Below, piece by piece: positions 45,311 to 57,440 of a DNA stretch of 64,000 nucleotides. Every line of letters begins with the position of its first letter. Within the stretch, counting starts at the first letter, position 1. Position numbers and translations under genes: made by a program. The stretch comes from Schistocerca nitens (Eukaryota; Arthropoda; Insecta; Orthoptera; Acrididae), in assembly GCF_023898315.1 (NCBI RefSeq), contig NC_064619.1:483579376-483643375 (forward strand), given 5' to 3'. Below the pieces are notes generated by a model that saw only the letters and a program-made list of their open reading frames with translations, was not told where the DNA came from and searched no databases.

Positions 45311-47515
45311 TCTTACTGACACCAACTGTCATTTACCAGTGTGCAGTGAAACCAGGGAGTACCTGATGCACCACTCACGAAGTGCAACACAAACTGCTGG
45401 ATGCACAATCAGTATCGATTCTGCGACCAGCCGCTGGGGTTTTCGCTTAGTAAGTGGTGCTTTGAGCGGCTGGTTTGACACTACAGTGCAAGTTATTGAA
45501 GGACAACTTATGTCAGTAAGACATCGTGCTAAGTGTAACATACTGCACATCGAATTGATGTATGTGTATCAGGGAACGTCAGATACTACTTGACCCCTCA
45601 AAAGTGATCATGGTAGAAGAAAATGAGGACCATTTAACAATAGTCTCAGGCCATTTACTCTTTCTTAATTAATCATACGGCTGAGTTCTGCATAGCTCCA
45701 TCAACGATGGAAAGCTTGAAACAACTCTGTTCAGAATCGTGCAGGTTTTAGGGGGGAGAGTGTTGTACGTTGGAACACTTCTCAGAACTTTGCCTCTAGT
45801 CAACCCTGTACTATATGTTTAATACATTTTCTAGTTTCATTCTGTAATGATAGTATACATTTTATATGTGCTGCAGTCGTTTTGTGAAATTACAAAAATT
45901 ACTCCAGAAAAGTAAACTTTTTTCCAAGTTCAAAAAGCTGTTCCACGGCACAACTTTGTAGCGTACCTAGGAACAAATATTCTGTTCAAATTTAAAAGTG
46001 TTGAAATCGGGAAAATCTTTTCAGTACTTAATTTAATAGTCTGTGTGTCATATTCTTATTGCACTACACACAAATAATCCTAAACTCAAATAAGATTAAG
46101 AAGCAGTATTATCAACAACCAGTTACGCGTTAAGTACATTCTGAAGTATGAACTATTGAAAACTAACACAAATTTCCACTTTCAAAACTGAGAATATTAT
46201 TACGACATTAAAGAAACCCATTTTATTTGCGAATATCACGTGTTCCATGGTTGAACATCTCCCATTTCAAGCTAAAAGATGGTGGGCGACTGACCAAGTA
46301 AGGCCTAACCGTTCACACATTCTCTAACTTTTTTTAAAAATATACAGGATTTTATGCACCATAAAACTCTATAACCGAAGAATTAACTATATTCTCAAAA
46401 TATCTTTACTATACTAGACAGTACTTAAATATGAAGAACTCGTAATATTTACAAACGCTGCACAAATCACCACCTCGTGGCTCACAACAGAAGGAATAGA
46501 TAATCTCGGGAACTGCTAAAGACGATTTCCAGTGCGCATTCCTTCATGTGATTCTAAAATCGGTCACTAGATAGAAATACCTATCAGGAACATCGTGTGT
46601 TCCTCGGTACATTATCTTTTATCCCCAAAAGTTTGGAACACGATCTGTATGAACATGTATGTAAGTTTGCGGAGTATACTATATCCGCTATTGTAAAATA
46701 TTTAACTACCGGCCTCTCTCCTAACTTAGTGCATTTAAATAAAGATATTAGGATGGACATTTTCAAAATTTTCGTATCGTCCGTTGCCTTCTGCTCTTTC
46801 CATTACTCGAAATTCAGTTTTGTTTAGTCATCATAGTAAGTTACAAATGCATAAGGATTTTTTTTTCGCCGAGTATGCTGGATCAGTTTGTTGTGTCGCT
46901 GTGTGGCTAATTTTTACGAAATTGAACGAACGTATGACTGACAAGAAGGGAAGAACGTGTAACCTCGCGCGTCTTTTTCACAGTTGCTTGGCACAGTTAA
47001 GTGTCCATTTTTTAAAAATCTTATTTACATGTCTCTCTAGTCACGGAATCAATTTGCAGTTAGTGTCACAGTGACATATTACGCGACAGCTCTTCAAGGC
47101 TAAGTGAGCCGTCCGTCGTGTCAGCGTCTCTGGAGACAAAAAGTTGCGCCAACGGGTCAACGGCTGGTGCCAGGTTTGCATGCATCGCAGCACGCCAAGA
47201 TCCTCCCGTGCATTAATTTATTTCGCCTCGAGGACTTCGTAGCACATGGTCACAATTAAAAAATAAATATCTGGATGTTCTTCAACAATTTACATTTGTT
47301 AACCCACTTACCTCATTAGCCGTGAGAACCGACATTACAGTAGCAGATGAAGTAAGTTACATACATGCACGTCTGATGCTTATATAGTCTGGAGTTGCTG
47401 CTGTTACCTGTTAATAGCTGCAAGACACCTGTCGTTCATTGTTTACTTCCAATACTGCCTCAAGTAGCCAGTAGCTATTTTCGAAACCCTATTGCTCATT
47501 CTTATGCATTTTCTT
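45311..47515. other. AT-rich, no supported feature
   Basis: About 2.2 kb without recognisable elements. The open frames (for example 45339-45593, 46597-47074) show no known domain. Confidence 0.55.
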
Positions 47516-47519
47516 GGGT

Positions 47520-48500
47520 CTTATGACCAAAGATGTGGTCCACCACGTACTCCTCTCCTATACAATTCGTCGTATCAGTGTAGCACTTGTACCTAACTTT
47601 TCTTCAGCTATGTGGTGCATATATTCCAGTTTCTATCTTGGTCTATAGTTCTCACCCTCTATATCGCCCTCAGATAGGAAGGACGTTATGCCTCCATGTC
47701 GTAACACATGTTCTGTTGTCATGTTTCTCCTTCTTGTCAGTGTTTTCTACATGCTTCTCTCCTCTCGTATTGTGCAGAGAACCTCCCAACTTCTTATCAG
47801 TTCACCCAATTTTCAACACCCTACTGCAGCATCTCAAACGCTTCGTTTCTCATCTTTTCTGTTTTTTTTAATTTTTTTCTACACTCCATCATTCACTTCC
47901 ATTCAACGCTGTCCTCCTAACATACTTTCTCAGAAATTTGTTCCTTAAACTGAAGCTTATTTTTGCAACCGATAAAGTTCTTTGAGCCACAAACGCCCCC
48001 TTTGTATGTGCTAGGTTGCTTGTTTATGTCCTCTTTCGTTCGTCCGTCATGAGTTACTTTGCTTCCAAGACAGCAGAATTCTATCCGTTCGTCTATCTTA
48101 GGGTTCCAAATTTTGATGGTTATTTTGTCACTAAACTCATTTTTGTTATTCCTCATTTCTTGCTCGCCTTTCTTCAGTTTCCTCTCAGTCCATAGTGTGT
48201 CATCATTGCACCATTCCAGTCAACAGGTCCTGAAGTTCTTTCTCACTTCCACTAACGGTAACAGTGTCATGATTCAACCTTATCGTTAGTAATCTTTCAC
48301 CCTGAATTTTAATCTCATTCCTGAACTTTTATTTCCGTAATAGGTTTCTCGACATATGGGTTGAACAGAAGGTGTGAAAGACTCTATCCCTGTCTTATAC
48401 CCTTCATAATACGAGCACCTTGTTCTCGGTCATTTATTCTTATTTTCCCCCCTTGCTTCTTGAATACATTGCGGAAGAAGCTGTACTTCAGCTCGCCCTC
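47520..48500 (-). mobile_element. RTE-like LINE (family B), 3' part
   Basis: Aligns by eye with the family-B LINEs at 20821 and 59835: ATTCCAGTTTCTATCTTGG...CTATAGTTCTCACCCTCTA at the 3' end, then the minus-strand post-RT block RIEFCCLGSKVTHDGRTKED (47917-48156). It is cut at about 48500, where a different, plus-strand LINE begins. Heavily mutated. Confidence 0.78.
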
Positions 48501-48509
48501 TCATGACGT

Positions 48510-50420
48510 AGGGGTAACAGAGCCTGGCCTGATTAAATTCAAAGAGAAAGAAATATCGAAGTGGCTCTTAGCAGTACTACCTTTGAATTCATGGTTAAGG
48601 ATGCAGGAGATCACCGTATGCAGGTGGATTAAGACCATGCTAAGGAGAAACATGGTGGAAGCCACGATGACGTACAAGAAAATGATGATCAACACGACAA
48701 GGGGGTACCCACAAGGAGGGGTTCTTCCCGATCTTTGTGGGGCCTAGTGGTGAAATAAATCACTGAAGAGTTGAATACTAGAGCCTACTTTTGACAAGGG
48801 TACGCAGACGGTATAGTCATAGGAATACTTGGCAAATTTGCTGTACTGTTAGAACAATGGTACAATGGTGCAATAAATACTGTGGATGACTGGTACAGAA
48901 TCTAAGGATCTAAGGGCCAGTCCCAGTAAAACTGTTAATGCATCATTTACGAGGAAGAAAATCCAGCATACATACTAGAATTTCAGGCTTATCGATGAAA
49001 TCGATAGAGGGGCAGTGAAGTGTCTTGAGTAAACTAGGATAAGAAACTATCATGGACCCCTCATATAAAGAATATATGTCCCAAGGCAAAAAGTACTCTT
49101 ATGAGCACTAGAAGCGCGTGTCGTAATAAATGGTGTCTAAGCCTCAGGAGTATGTACTGGATATACACAAATGTAGTAACATCTATGATAATTTATGGGG
49201 CTACAGTACGGTGGAATAAAGCAGAACTGAAGATGGCTGCTAAGGAGCTTGGCAAAGGGCAGAGATTGGCTTGCTTAGCCACAAAAGGCGGAATTGGTAG
49301 CCATTGAGGGAATGGAGACCATGCTGGTCATGCTCCTATTACACCTCTGGATTACAATGGAGGGAGCGCCAAGGCTAAAAATCGGAAATAAAGGATTCCT
49401 TTAGGAGACTCAGAATATATATATAATATATCCAGTATATTGAGTGCGGTACACATAGGAACAGTCGGAGGAATGCCGACAGACCATGTAATAACTTCCA
49501 GCTGCTTCATTAAACCTTTGAATGTGACAACTGGAAGAAGGAAGCAGCGGAAGAATGAACCACGACAGCGTTTAAGAGTTTACTGACGGGCGAAAACAGA
49601 TGAAGGCGCTGGGGCCGGAGCATATCGAGTACACGTAGACTAGAGAGAGCAGTCTCTCCAAGGAAGCTGGCCACAGTATTCCAGGCGGAAATATCTACTA
49701 TCAGAGTGTGTGCGGACGATCATAGCATCTAAATTTATTCAGACAGCGAAGCAACTTTTAAATCTCTATCAGCCCCCGCAGCGAAATCAAAGGTATTTGG
49801 AGACCGCCCTGAAAATCTTGGGAGACTAGGGGAGAGCAACAGATTTAACCTGCTGTGGTCCCTGGTCACTCAGGAATTATTCCAATGAATAAGCTAATAG
49901 ACAACATCCGTGATGGCGCCATTTACTGGACCTGAACCTATCCTAACCATCTCGAAGGCGATGGTAAAACCAAAACCACGTAGCTGTAGCGAGAAACAGC
50001 AGGTAGCAAAGTGGACTACGATCCAAAAACCAAAACATTGGAAGCTAATGATGCCATAGCCATGTTTCAGAAAAAAGTCTGTAACACTGAATTTGAAAAT
50101 GAAATAGATTAAAAGGACTCATGACTGACCATGGAAAATTTGAAAAACACCTACACACGATGAGTATAGAGGAAGAAGCCCCTAAGTGTAGGCTGTGTGC
50201 TTAGCAGGGTGAAACCACACCACATGTAACCTTCCACTGCGAAGCTCTGGAGGGTAAAAAGACTCAGAATATTCGGGTCGGTAGAGACTGAAGAAACTAC
50301 GGGTAGAGTAAAGGGTCTCCTACTACTTCTTAAGGTGCTGATTGGTTTTGTTAGAATCATAGAGAGCTAAACCGCACAGTAAACTCAGTTTCGGTGCGGA
50401 CAACAGTGTGTTTAGGTCAC
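48510..50420 (+). mobile_element. I/R1/LOA-type LINE relic with RNase H and C-terminal Cys motif
   Basis: Plus-strand frames in order: MINTTRGYPQGGVLPDLCGA (RT motif, about 48685-48740), YVLDIHKCSNIYDNLWG-like and MIIYGATVRWNKAELKMAA (post-RT, 49101-49307), FQAEISTIRVCADDHSI and IYSDSEATFKSLSAPAAKSK (RNase H, about 49680-49790), and a C-terminal CRLC...ETTPHVTFHCEALEG Cys/His motif near 50195-50250. Gene order is that of non-LTR elements carrying RNase H. Many stops and frameshifts. The 5' endonuclease is absent. Confidence 0.78.
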
Positions 50421-51719
50421 TGTTGCTTCTGGCTACCTGCATTTTACAAATCAAATCAGAACAATGGAAATAAGTCATTTTTTCCACATCAGACCTTGTC
50501 CTTGCAACATAAAACATTTGTCTTACAACTTTTTATTTCTTCTCCTATAGTGGTGGTAGTTGTTTGAGTAGAAGAATAACGTTCGTTTTTCAAAGTCACA
50601 GACGTCTTCATTAACAACATATTTCACAACTGAGTGCTGTATTGCTCTTTGGGAAGTCACACACTGATGTGTGCGCTTGAAAGATTTTCTGATTTAGAAT
50701 ATCAGTTGCTAATATCTTTTGCATACGATATTTTTGTTGAAGTTTCATCGCATGCGAAATAAGCTTCGATATGCCTTATATATTTGGTTTACATTTAGCG
50801 TGTTAAAAAAAACGGTGACTTCCACAGTCGTTAAAGCATGTGATTTCTACATATTACACACGGTACCCGTAAAATCTCTTCCAGCAGTTACACATTTTAT
50901 GTTATTTTGTAGTTAAACATCCGTTTTTAAATTGTGCACTAAGAAGAGCCTTTGACAGAGCCAAAATGAATTTTGTTGTTTCAATGACAGATACAGACAT
51001 TTTAGAGCATTTTTTTTTAAAAAAAAAGGGGGCAGACAGCCGCACATCACGGTTGAGCTGTCTGTCGCTATCGTGGAACATGCATCTCCCACGTGATAGA
51101 CAGTGCCGTTACAGGCGAGTGTTCGTGAAAAGAATTATGGCATCGTGTAGGCAAGCTACAGCGGGTGTAGTAAATGATGGACGCACCCACATTTCTGAGG
51201 GTCCACCAGTCTCAAAGCTGGGTATCAGAAATTTACTGCTCGCGATAAGGATGGGCGAGTATTAATGCTAAAATTCAGACTATCAGTCACGTAAAGTACC
51301 ATCACCGACATATGTTTTAGCCAACGCAAGTCAGTATTTAGCATATTCAAGATTACAAAATGTACAGTGTTGTTCTAGAATACTCTTAAAAACTTTTAGG
51401 GGTTGAGTAGCTGGAAATATAGGCATCTGAATGGAAATAAGTGAACTATCCCAACAATACAGGAACAAATTTGTAAAATAATATGTCCCATCAACTGGCG
51501 CCCACTACATTAAAGATTGATGGTAATTTACTATGACTCTGGCCCTTAGTAGGTTCCTAACCAAATAAGTGACCTGGTTTCAGGATACCTCTTCCCACGT
51601 TCCCTGACCAGGTTCCGTATACTTGTGTGATTCACAAAACAGTTTTTGTCTCGATCACATTTGCAAATGAGATGTAGTGTTCCGAATACAGTCGACAGTG
51701 ACTGTGTGACTGTTGAAAC
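50421..51719. other. no supported feature
   Basis: AT-rich. The frame 50966-51265 (99 codons) has no recognisable domain. Confidence 0.55.
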
Positions 51720-51728
51720 TGATACTTG

Positions 51729-51927
51729 GGCCTGCCGGAGTGGCCGAGCGGTTCTAGGACCTACAGTCTGGAACCGCACGACCGCTACGGTCGCAGCTTC
51801 GAATCCTGCCTCGGGCATGGATGTGTGTCATGTCCTTAGGTTAGTTAGGTTTAAGTAGTTTTAAGTTCTAGGGGACTGATGACCTCAGAAGTTAAGTCCC
51901 ATAGTGCTCACAGCCATTTGAACCATT
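51729..51927 (+). repeat. SINE (subfamily A)
   Basis: Complete copy. The 9-bp TSD TGATACTTG is at 51720-51728 and 51928-51936. Confidence 0.95.
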
Positions 51928-52366
51928 TGATACTTGTTTCTGGTTCCTTATCTAACTCGTTCCCAGATAATTTTTTCTTAACTTTTTACATTTATTATTT
52001 TTCCTTGTTTGGTAAACTAAAAAAAATCATTTTCAGCGAATAAGCAGTTTTTACCTTACTGGCTAAGCACTATTAATAGCAAATCATAGATTAAAGGAAA
52101 ATGTAGCATATTTTTGTTCTGCAAGAAAGGAACACAAGTGCGAAATACAAACAAAAGACCAGCAGATTACTTGGTATGGTAAGCAGCGAGAAAGTCCCAC
52201 GGTACATTTCTTGCCTGAAGTACTTGCTGATGTTTATTCCATACATCATGTATGTTTGTTTCATACTTCATCTTCCTTTGTATTCGTTTATTTTCGCAAT
52301 CAGATTGTTCACTTTATCGAACTGGAGCTTATCTGCTGCAGTACTGGAATGTGAGGTTTTCCGAGT

Positions 52367-52571
52367 TGGCTCAAATGGTTCAAATGGCTCTGAGCACTAT
52401 GCGACTTAACTTCTGAGGTCATCAGTCGCCTAGAACGTAGAACTAATTAAAACTAACTAACCTAAGGACACCACACACATCCATGCCCGAGGCAGGATTC
52501 GAACCTGCGACCGTAGCGGTCGCTCGGTTCCAGATTGTAGCGCCTGGAACCGCACGGCCACTCCGGCCGGC
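52367..52571 (-). repeat. SINE (subfamily A)
   Basis: Complete minus-strand copy with ACTCAAATGGTT-type duplicated 3' end. The 12-bp TSD GGTTTTCCGAGT is at 52355-52366 and 52572-52583. Confidence 0.95.
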
Positions 52572-52583
52572 GGTTTTCCGAGT

Positions 52584-54638
52584 CCAAATCTCCTCAAGTA
52601 TACCTGCACAATGTTTATTCAAAATTCACATGGGACAGTGTATTTCCCCGTCTACTGTAGAGAATCCATACATTAGGTACACTGACATCCAATACCCAAC
52701 TGAAAAGAGCCCAGTACCATTTCTGTTATGGATATCCTGCACTTATTCACATTTTAATCCAGCCGATCAGTTCCACCCACGTTGTTGTATTTTGACAGGA
52801 TGGAGGTTCGATGAACTTCAACGTGTTTCTTTGTCCGCTGAAAATATCTTTTAACATTAGTTGGTCGATTGACATCCGTTATATTTTACGCTGCAGCAAG
52901 AACAGAGCTGTGGTACCATTTACGTAGAAACAGACCATTTCCCTTGCCAGTCAATAAAACTCCTCTGGGTATGAAACCGCAATGTCGATGTGTAAAATTC
53001 TCTGACGTTTAGGCCACTGTTGCAAATGACCTTCCTTTGGGCGTTTTTTGCTATTGGCTGTGATAACGGCCGTGGCGGAATTCTATGCTTACTCATTTTC
53101 CTTTTATATGGCAGAAGGAACTATACCTCATTCATCTTTCTCTCTTTCCTTCTTCACTGGAACGTAGTGATTTTCTGGGGATATAGTTTTTTTCTCACAA
53201 CATTGTTCTCGCAACCTTGTAATATAAGTAAAATTAGTAAATTATAACTTGTAAGCAAGTTGTCAAAACAGGAGTAAAATTTATCAAACTCCCCTTATTA
53301 GTGAACGTTTAAAATATAGCATGTGTCCCTGCGATGCCAATACGGTTGCACACGTTTAAATAAATAATATGCGATTGTTGGTGTATTAAAGGCTATTTAC
53401 AGTTTTTGAACCTGAATGATAATTTTTTTTATTTGTTATACCTACTCTAAATACGTGCTGTACTGGGATTCAGGCTGTAGGAAAAATGTTTAAATTCAAC
53501 TGCGAATTGATGTAAGTAGTGGATTTCATCTCGCACCTACTAAAACAGGACTGAAACAGCAGATATTCAACAATAATTAAAAAATCATAACAAGATTACA
53601 GAAGTGCGCTGTTGTCCAAAAACCAGAAAAAGTCCAGTCATATCACGTGTACCATCAATTTAACGCTGAGCACTAGTGGTTAATAACGGTCGCAGACCCA
53701 AAAGAACCACGGGTGTGGACAACTGCTAGTGCTATGGTATAATCGGAACATACAATATTCACAAGTTTCGTTACATACTCGACGCACGTTATTTCCTCGA
53801 AGAGTATGTATCTTGTGACAACAGAGGTTATCACACTAAATTGATTGTTAGAAATCTGCTAAGGGTAGTTACGAAGTTTAAACTGTCTACTGGAAAAATA
53901 AGTTACATATTAATTTTTCGTTTGCTTGCAGATAGATGTCATGCTGAGTTGCTGGAAATGTAAAATAACAATGCACCATCATGACAGTCAGGCCTTTCCA
54001 TTGTATTTACTCTGGTCGCGTGATACTGTCAAGGGCGCCCCTACGATTCTTTATAGGGGGGGGGGGGGGGGGGGCAGGCAATACCTGGAAATATGGAACA
54101 CTTTTAATATTTCTAAGACAAATGGCGACTTGAAAGTAGCCATAAAACAGTTGCAAGACAAACCCTGTTAAAAACCTGCGCAATATCGACTCCAAACCTG
54201 CGTAATATCAACTCCTCAGTCACTTTCTTGAAAGAAAAACTCGAGGCTACATTATATTATTTCCTTTCCCTGACAACTAGATGGGGTGGGCGTCGCCCCC
54301 CTTTCCCCGGGTATGGTCGCTCATGGCTGCAATACTCTGGCGAGGTTATTTCGGTGCGTACAAGGAATGAATCACGTCTCGTAACTTACTTTCCTTTCTT
54401 TAGGTGACAATTTCAACTGAATCACTAACCTCGTAATAAATACAGCAATTACATACTTTAATCTGTAGAATTTAAAACAGTATTTGACAGGAAAAAAATT
54501 CTTTTATATCAACATTCGAACTGTATGACCGCAGTGAGATATAAATGGGGTGGATGGAACACATTACGAATCCTAATACAGCATAGGAAAACTTTTGGCA
54601 TCCAAATGCAGGCCCACATGGTTTTGAAAGGAATCTTA
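52584..54638. other. no gene; G-run and a small tandem duplication
   Basis: AT-rich spacer. Within it are a 19-G run at 54056-54074 and two adjacent 22-bp copies, AAACCTGCGCAATATCGACT... at 54172-54193 and AAACCTGCGTAATATCAACT... at 54194-54215. Confidence 0.7.
54056..54074 (+). repeat. poly(G) run
   Basis: 19 consecutive G. Possible G-quadruplex or slippage site. Confidence 0.95.
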
Positions 54639-54893
54639 TACACTACTGGCCATTAAAATTGCTACACCACGAAGATGACGTGCTACAGACGCGAAATTTA
54701 ACCGACAAGAATAAGATGCTGTGATATGCAAATGATTAGCTTTTCAGAGCATTCACACAAGGTTGGCGCCGGTGGTGACACCTACAACGTGCTAACATGA
54801 GGAAAGTTTCCAACCGATATCTGATCCACAAACAGCAGTTGACCGGCGTTGCCTGGTGAAACGTTGTTGTGATGCCTCGTGTAAGGAGGAGAA

Positions 54894-55304
54894 ATGCATA
54901 ACATTTACGTTTCCGACTTAGATAAAGGTCGGGTTGTAGCCTATCGCCATTGCGGTTTATCGTATCGCGACATTGCTGCTCGCGTTGGTCGAGATCCAAT
55001 GACTGTTAGCAGAATATGGAATCGGTGGGTTCAGGAGGGTAATACGGAACGCCGTGCTGGATCCCAACGGCCTCGTATCACTAGCAGTCGAGATGACAGG
55101 CATCTTATCCGCATGGCTGTAACGGATCGTGCAGCCACGTCTCGATCCCTGAGTCAACAGAAGGGGACGTTTGCAAGACAACAACTATCTGCACGAACAG
55201 TTCGACGACGTTTGCAGAAGCAGGGACTATCAGCTCGGAGACCATGGTTGCGGATAACCTTTACGCTGCATCACAGACAGGGGCGCCTGGATGCACGAAT
55301 GTGA
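54894..55304 (+). pseudogene. Tc1-like transposase, N-terminal part
   Basis: Reads VSDLDKGRVVAYRHCGLSYR and DIAARVGRDPMTVSRIWNRW (first helix-turn-helix), then a basic RAGSQRPRITSSRDDRHLI linker and TSRSLSQQKGTFARQQLSA (second helix-turn-helix). ARRPWLRITFTLHHRQGRLD leads toward the catalytic domain but the frame ends at a TGA at 55302-55304, after the small deletion. The coding region resumes beyond the solo LTR. Confidence 0.88.
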
Positions 55305-55307
55305 AAG

Positions 55308-55799
55308 TGTGGTGTCACCGCCAGACACCACACTTGCTAGGTGGTAGCCTTTAAATCGGCCGCGGTCCATTAGTGTACGTCGTCGGACCCGCGTGTCGCC
55401 ACTGTCAGTGATTGCAGACCGAGCGCCACCACACGGCAGGTCTAGAGAGACTTCCTAGCACTCGCCCCAGTTGTACAGCCGACTTTGCTAGCGATGCTAC
55501 ACTGACAAATTACGCTCTCATTTGCCGAGACGATAGTTAGCATAGCCCTCAGCTACGTCATTTGCTACGACCTAGCAAGGCGCCGTATTCCATTGATATT
55601 TATATTGTGAAGCACGTATCATCAAGAGCGATGTACTCCAATTATGGATTAAAGTTAAGTATTACAGCAACTGCGTCCGTTTTTCTAAGTTCTCATTTCT
55701 CTGACCTGTTCCAGACCTCACGCCAGTCTGCGTGTAATTAAACGCGTGCATTTCGGCCTCCTCTAGGAATACGGTGTTGGCTCTTCTACCAACACAGCA
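55308..55799 (+). mobile_element. solo LTR of an LTR retrotransposon (fossil, probably Gypsy-type)
   Basis: A 492-bp unit starts TGTGGTGTCACCGCC and ends CCAACACAGCA (TG...CA ends). It is flanked by the 5-bp duplication GAAAG at 55303-55307 and 55800-55804. No internal region accompanies it, so it is what remains after recombination between two LTRs. It is younger than the Tc1 copy that contains it. Orientation and family are inferred from the ends and general composition. Confidence 0.85.
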
Positions 55800-56415
55800 G
55801 AAAGCGTCATTTTTTCGGATGAATCCAGGTTCTGTTTACAGCATCAATGATGGTCGCATCCGTGTTTGGCGACATCGCGGTGAACGCACATTGGAAGCGT
55901 GTATTTGTCATGGCCATACTGACGTATTATCCAGCGTGATGGTATGGGGTGCCATTGGTTACACGTCTCCGTCACCTCTTATTCACATTGACGGCACTCT
56001 GAACAGTGGACGTTACATTTCAGTTGTGTTACGACCCGTGGCCCTACCCTTCATTCGATCCCTGCGAAACCCTACATTTCAGCAGGATAATGCACGTCCG
56101 CATGTCGCAGGTCCTGTACGGGGCTTTCTGGACACTGAAAATGTTCTACTGCTGCCCTGGCCAGCACATTCTCCAGATCTCTCACCAAATGAAAACGTCT
56201 GGTCAATGGTGGCCGAGCAACTGGCTCGTCACAATACGCCAGTCAGTACTCTTATTGAACCGTGGTATCGTGTTGAAACTGCACGGGCAGCTGTACCTGT
56301 ACACGCCATCCAAGCTCTATTTGACTCAATGCCCAGGCTGTTATTACGACCAGAGATGGTTGTTCTGGGTACCGATTTCTCAGGATCTGTGCACCCAAAT
56401 TGCGTGAAAATGTAA
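55800..56415 (+). pseudogene. Tc1-like transposase, catalytic part
   Basis: Open from 55774 (its first codons lie in the LTR) through SFFRMNPGSVYSINDGRIRV, SSVMVWGAIGYTSPSPLIHI, RNPTFQQDNARPHVAGPVRG (second Asp) and PWPAHSPDLSPNENVWSMVA (with the final Glu), ending at 56415. The first catalytic block has slipped out of frame relative to FSDESRFC, so the protein would not be functional even without the LTR. Better preserved than the copy at 26804-28208. Confidence 0.85.
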
Positions 56416-56519
56416 TCACATGTCAGTTCTAGTATAATGTATTTGACCAAAGAATACTCGTTTATCCCCTGCGTTTCTTCTTGGTGTAGCAGTTTTAATG
56501 GCCAGCAGTGTATCATCCT

Positions 56520-57440
56520 TCTTGAGGAAAGTGGCAGGTGAAGGTTACGGCGACGGAGGTGGATAGCGATCACACACCGTTCTCTCCAACGTACACGACA
56601 AAGGCTCAATAATTTGTAGGTATGGGGCTATGGAAGGCAGGGGAGATGAAACATTTCAAATGCGTGCACAAAAAAGCAGTCCTAGGCGAAGCGAGCTGGG
56701 CGAACCGGTGCTGTGGCGTCTTACAACACAGCATCACCATTGAGAAACAAACATTGTATCACGGGAGGGGCCTTATCAGCGACAATGGTCGCGTAATCCC
56801 TGGCAATAATGAGACCTTCAGAGTAACCATAGGGCTCATGGAATACCACGATATGGGTGCCCAAATCATCACCGAAGCCCGCATGTTTCACTCCTTGGAC
56901 GTAAACTCATCCATAATTTGGAAACAATGCGAAACAATCCCCTTTCAACGAAATATCTTTCTTCCATTACTCTACAGTCCAGATTTTGTGCATTCAGGAC
57001 CATGCTTTCCTGTTACCGGCATTCCCATCGCAGACGGGTAATCCTCAGCTGATGGAACTCCCTTCGTTCCCTTTCGGCACTGAGAGGGTTCGCGAGCACA
57101 ACATTCTGTCCTGTAGTGAACTTTGCAGCTGCCGTCCTCTTATTTTACGTCACAATTATCTTAAAAAACTGTGCGACGACGTCTTTTTGCTTTCCATTCA
57201 TGCGGAGTAACTCTACGATATGATACCGTTTCAAACACCAAACACCTCGGCTACCTTGGTTACGGAAAGCACCCAATAAATGAGCACCAACACTTTGCCC
57301 ACTTTCGAAATCACTGAGATACGACGTAATGCACTCACAATTACGCAGAACACTTCTCTGATCACGACTGACTCCACGTATTGAGGTCCTTGTGCAGGTG
57401 CCGTACGTGGTCATATACAAAAGCGCAACCTGCATGCTTG
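56520..57440 (-). pseudogene. Tc1-like transposase relic
   Basis: Minus-strand reading starts YLSDFESGQSVGAHLLGA at about 57300-57330 (57145-57435 frame), the usual first helix-turn-helix. It continues in changing frames with KIWTVE-WKKDI, CFALFPNYG (where DESSFTLFP is expected), DLGTHIVVFHEPYGYSEGLI (MVWGAISWYS block), IQCLFLNGDAVL-DATAP (second Asp region) and LSLCRVRWRERCVIAIHLRR near 56530-56610. A whole-length but heavily decayed copy, immediately right of the element at 54641-56510. Confidence 0.68.

Larger units (their letters stand above)
54641..56510 (+). mobile_element. Tc1-like DNA transposon, second copy of the 26.8-kb family, with a solo LTR inside
   Basis: The ends CACTACTGGCCATTAAAATT (54641) and TTTTAATGGCCAGCAGTG (to 56510) are flanked by TA. 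Without the 497-bp LTR plus TSD it is about 1.37 kb, like the copy at 26804-28208. The transposase coding region covers 54894-55304 and 55800-56415. Relative to the first copy, about 30 bp are missing just before the LTR (after GGGGCGCCTG). Confidence 0.93.

Noticed and set aside
57145-57435. Novel 96-codon minus-strand gene
   Set aside because: Its DFESGQSVGAHLLGA start and the downstream pieces match a decayed Tc1-like transposase, so it was merged into that relic.
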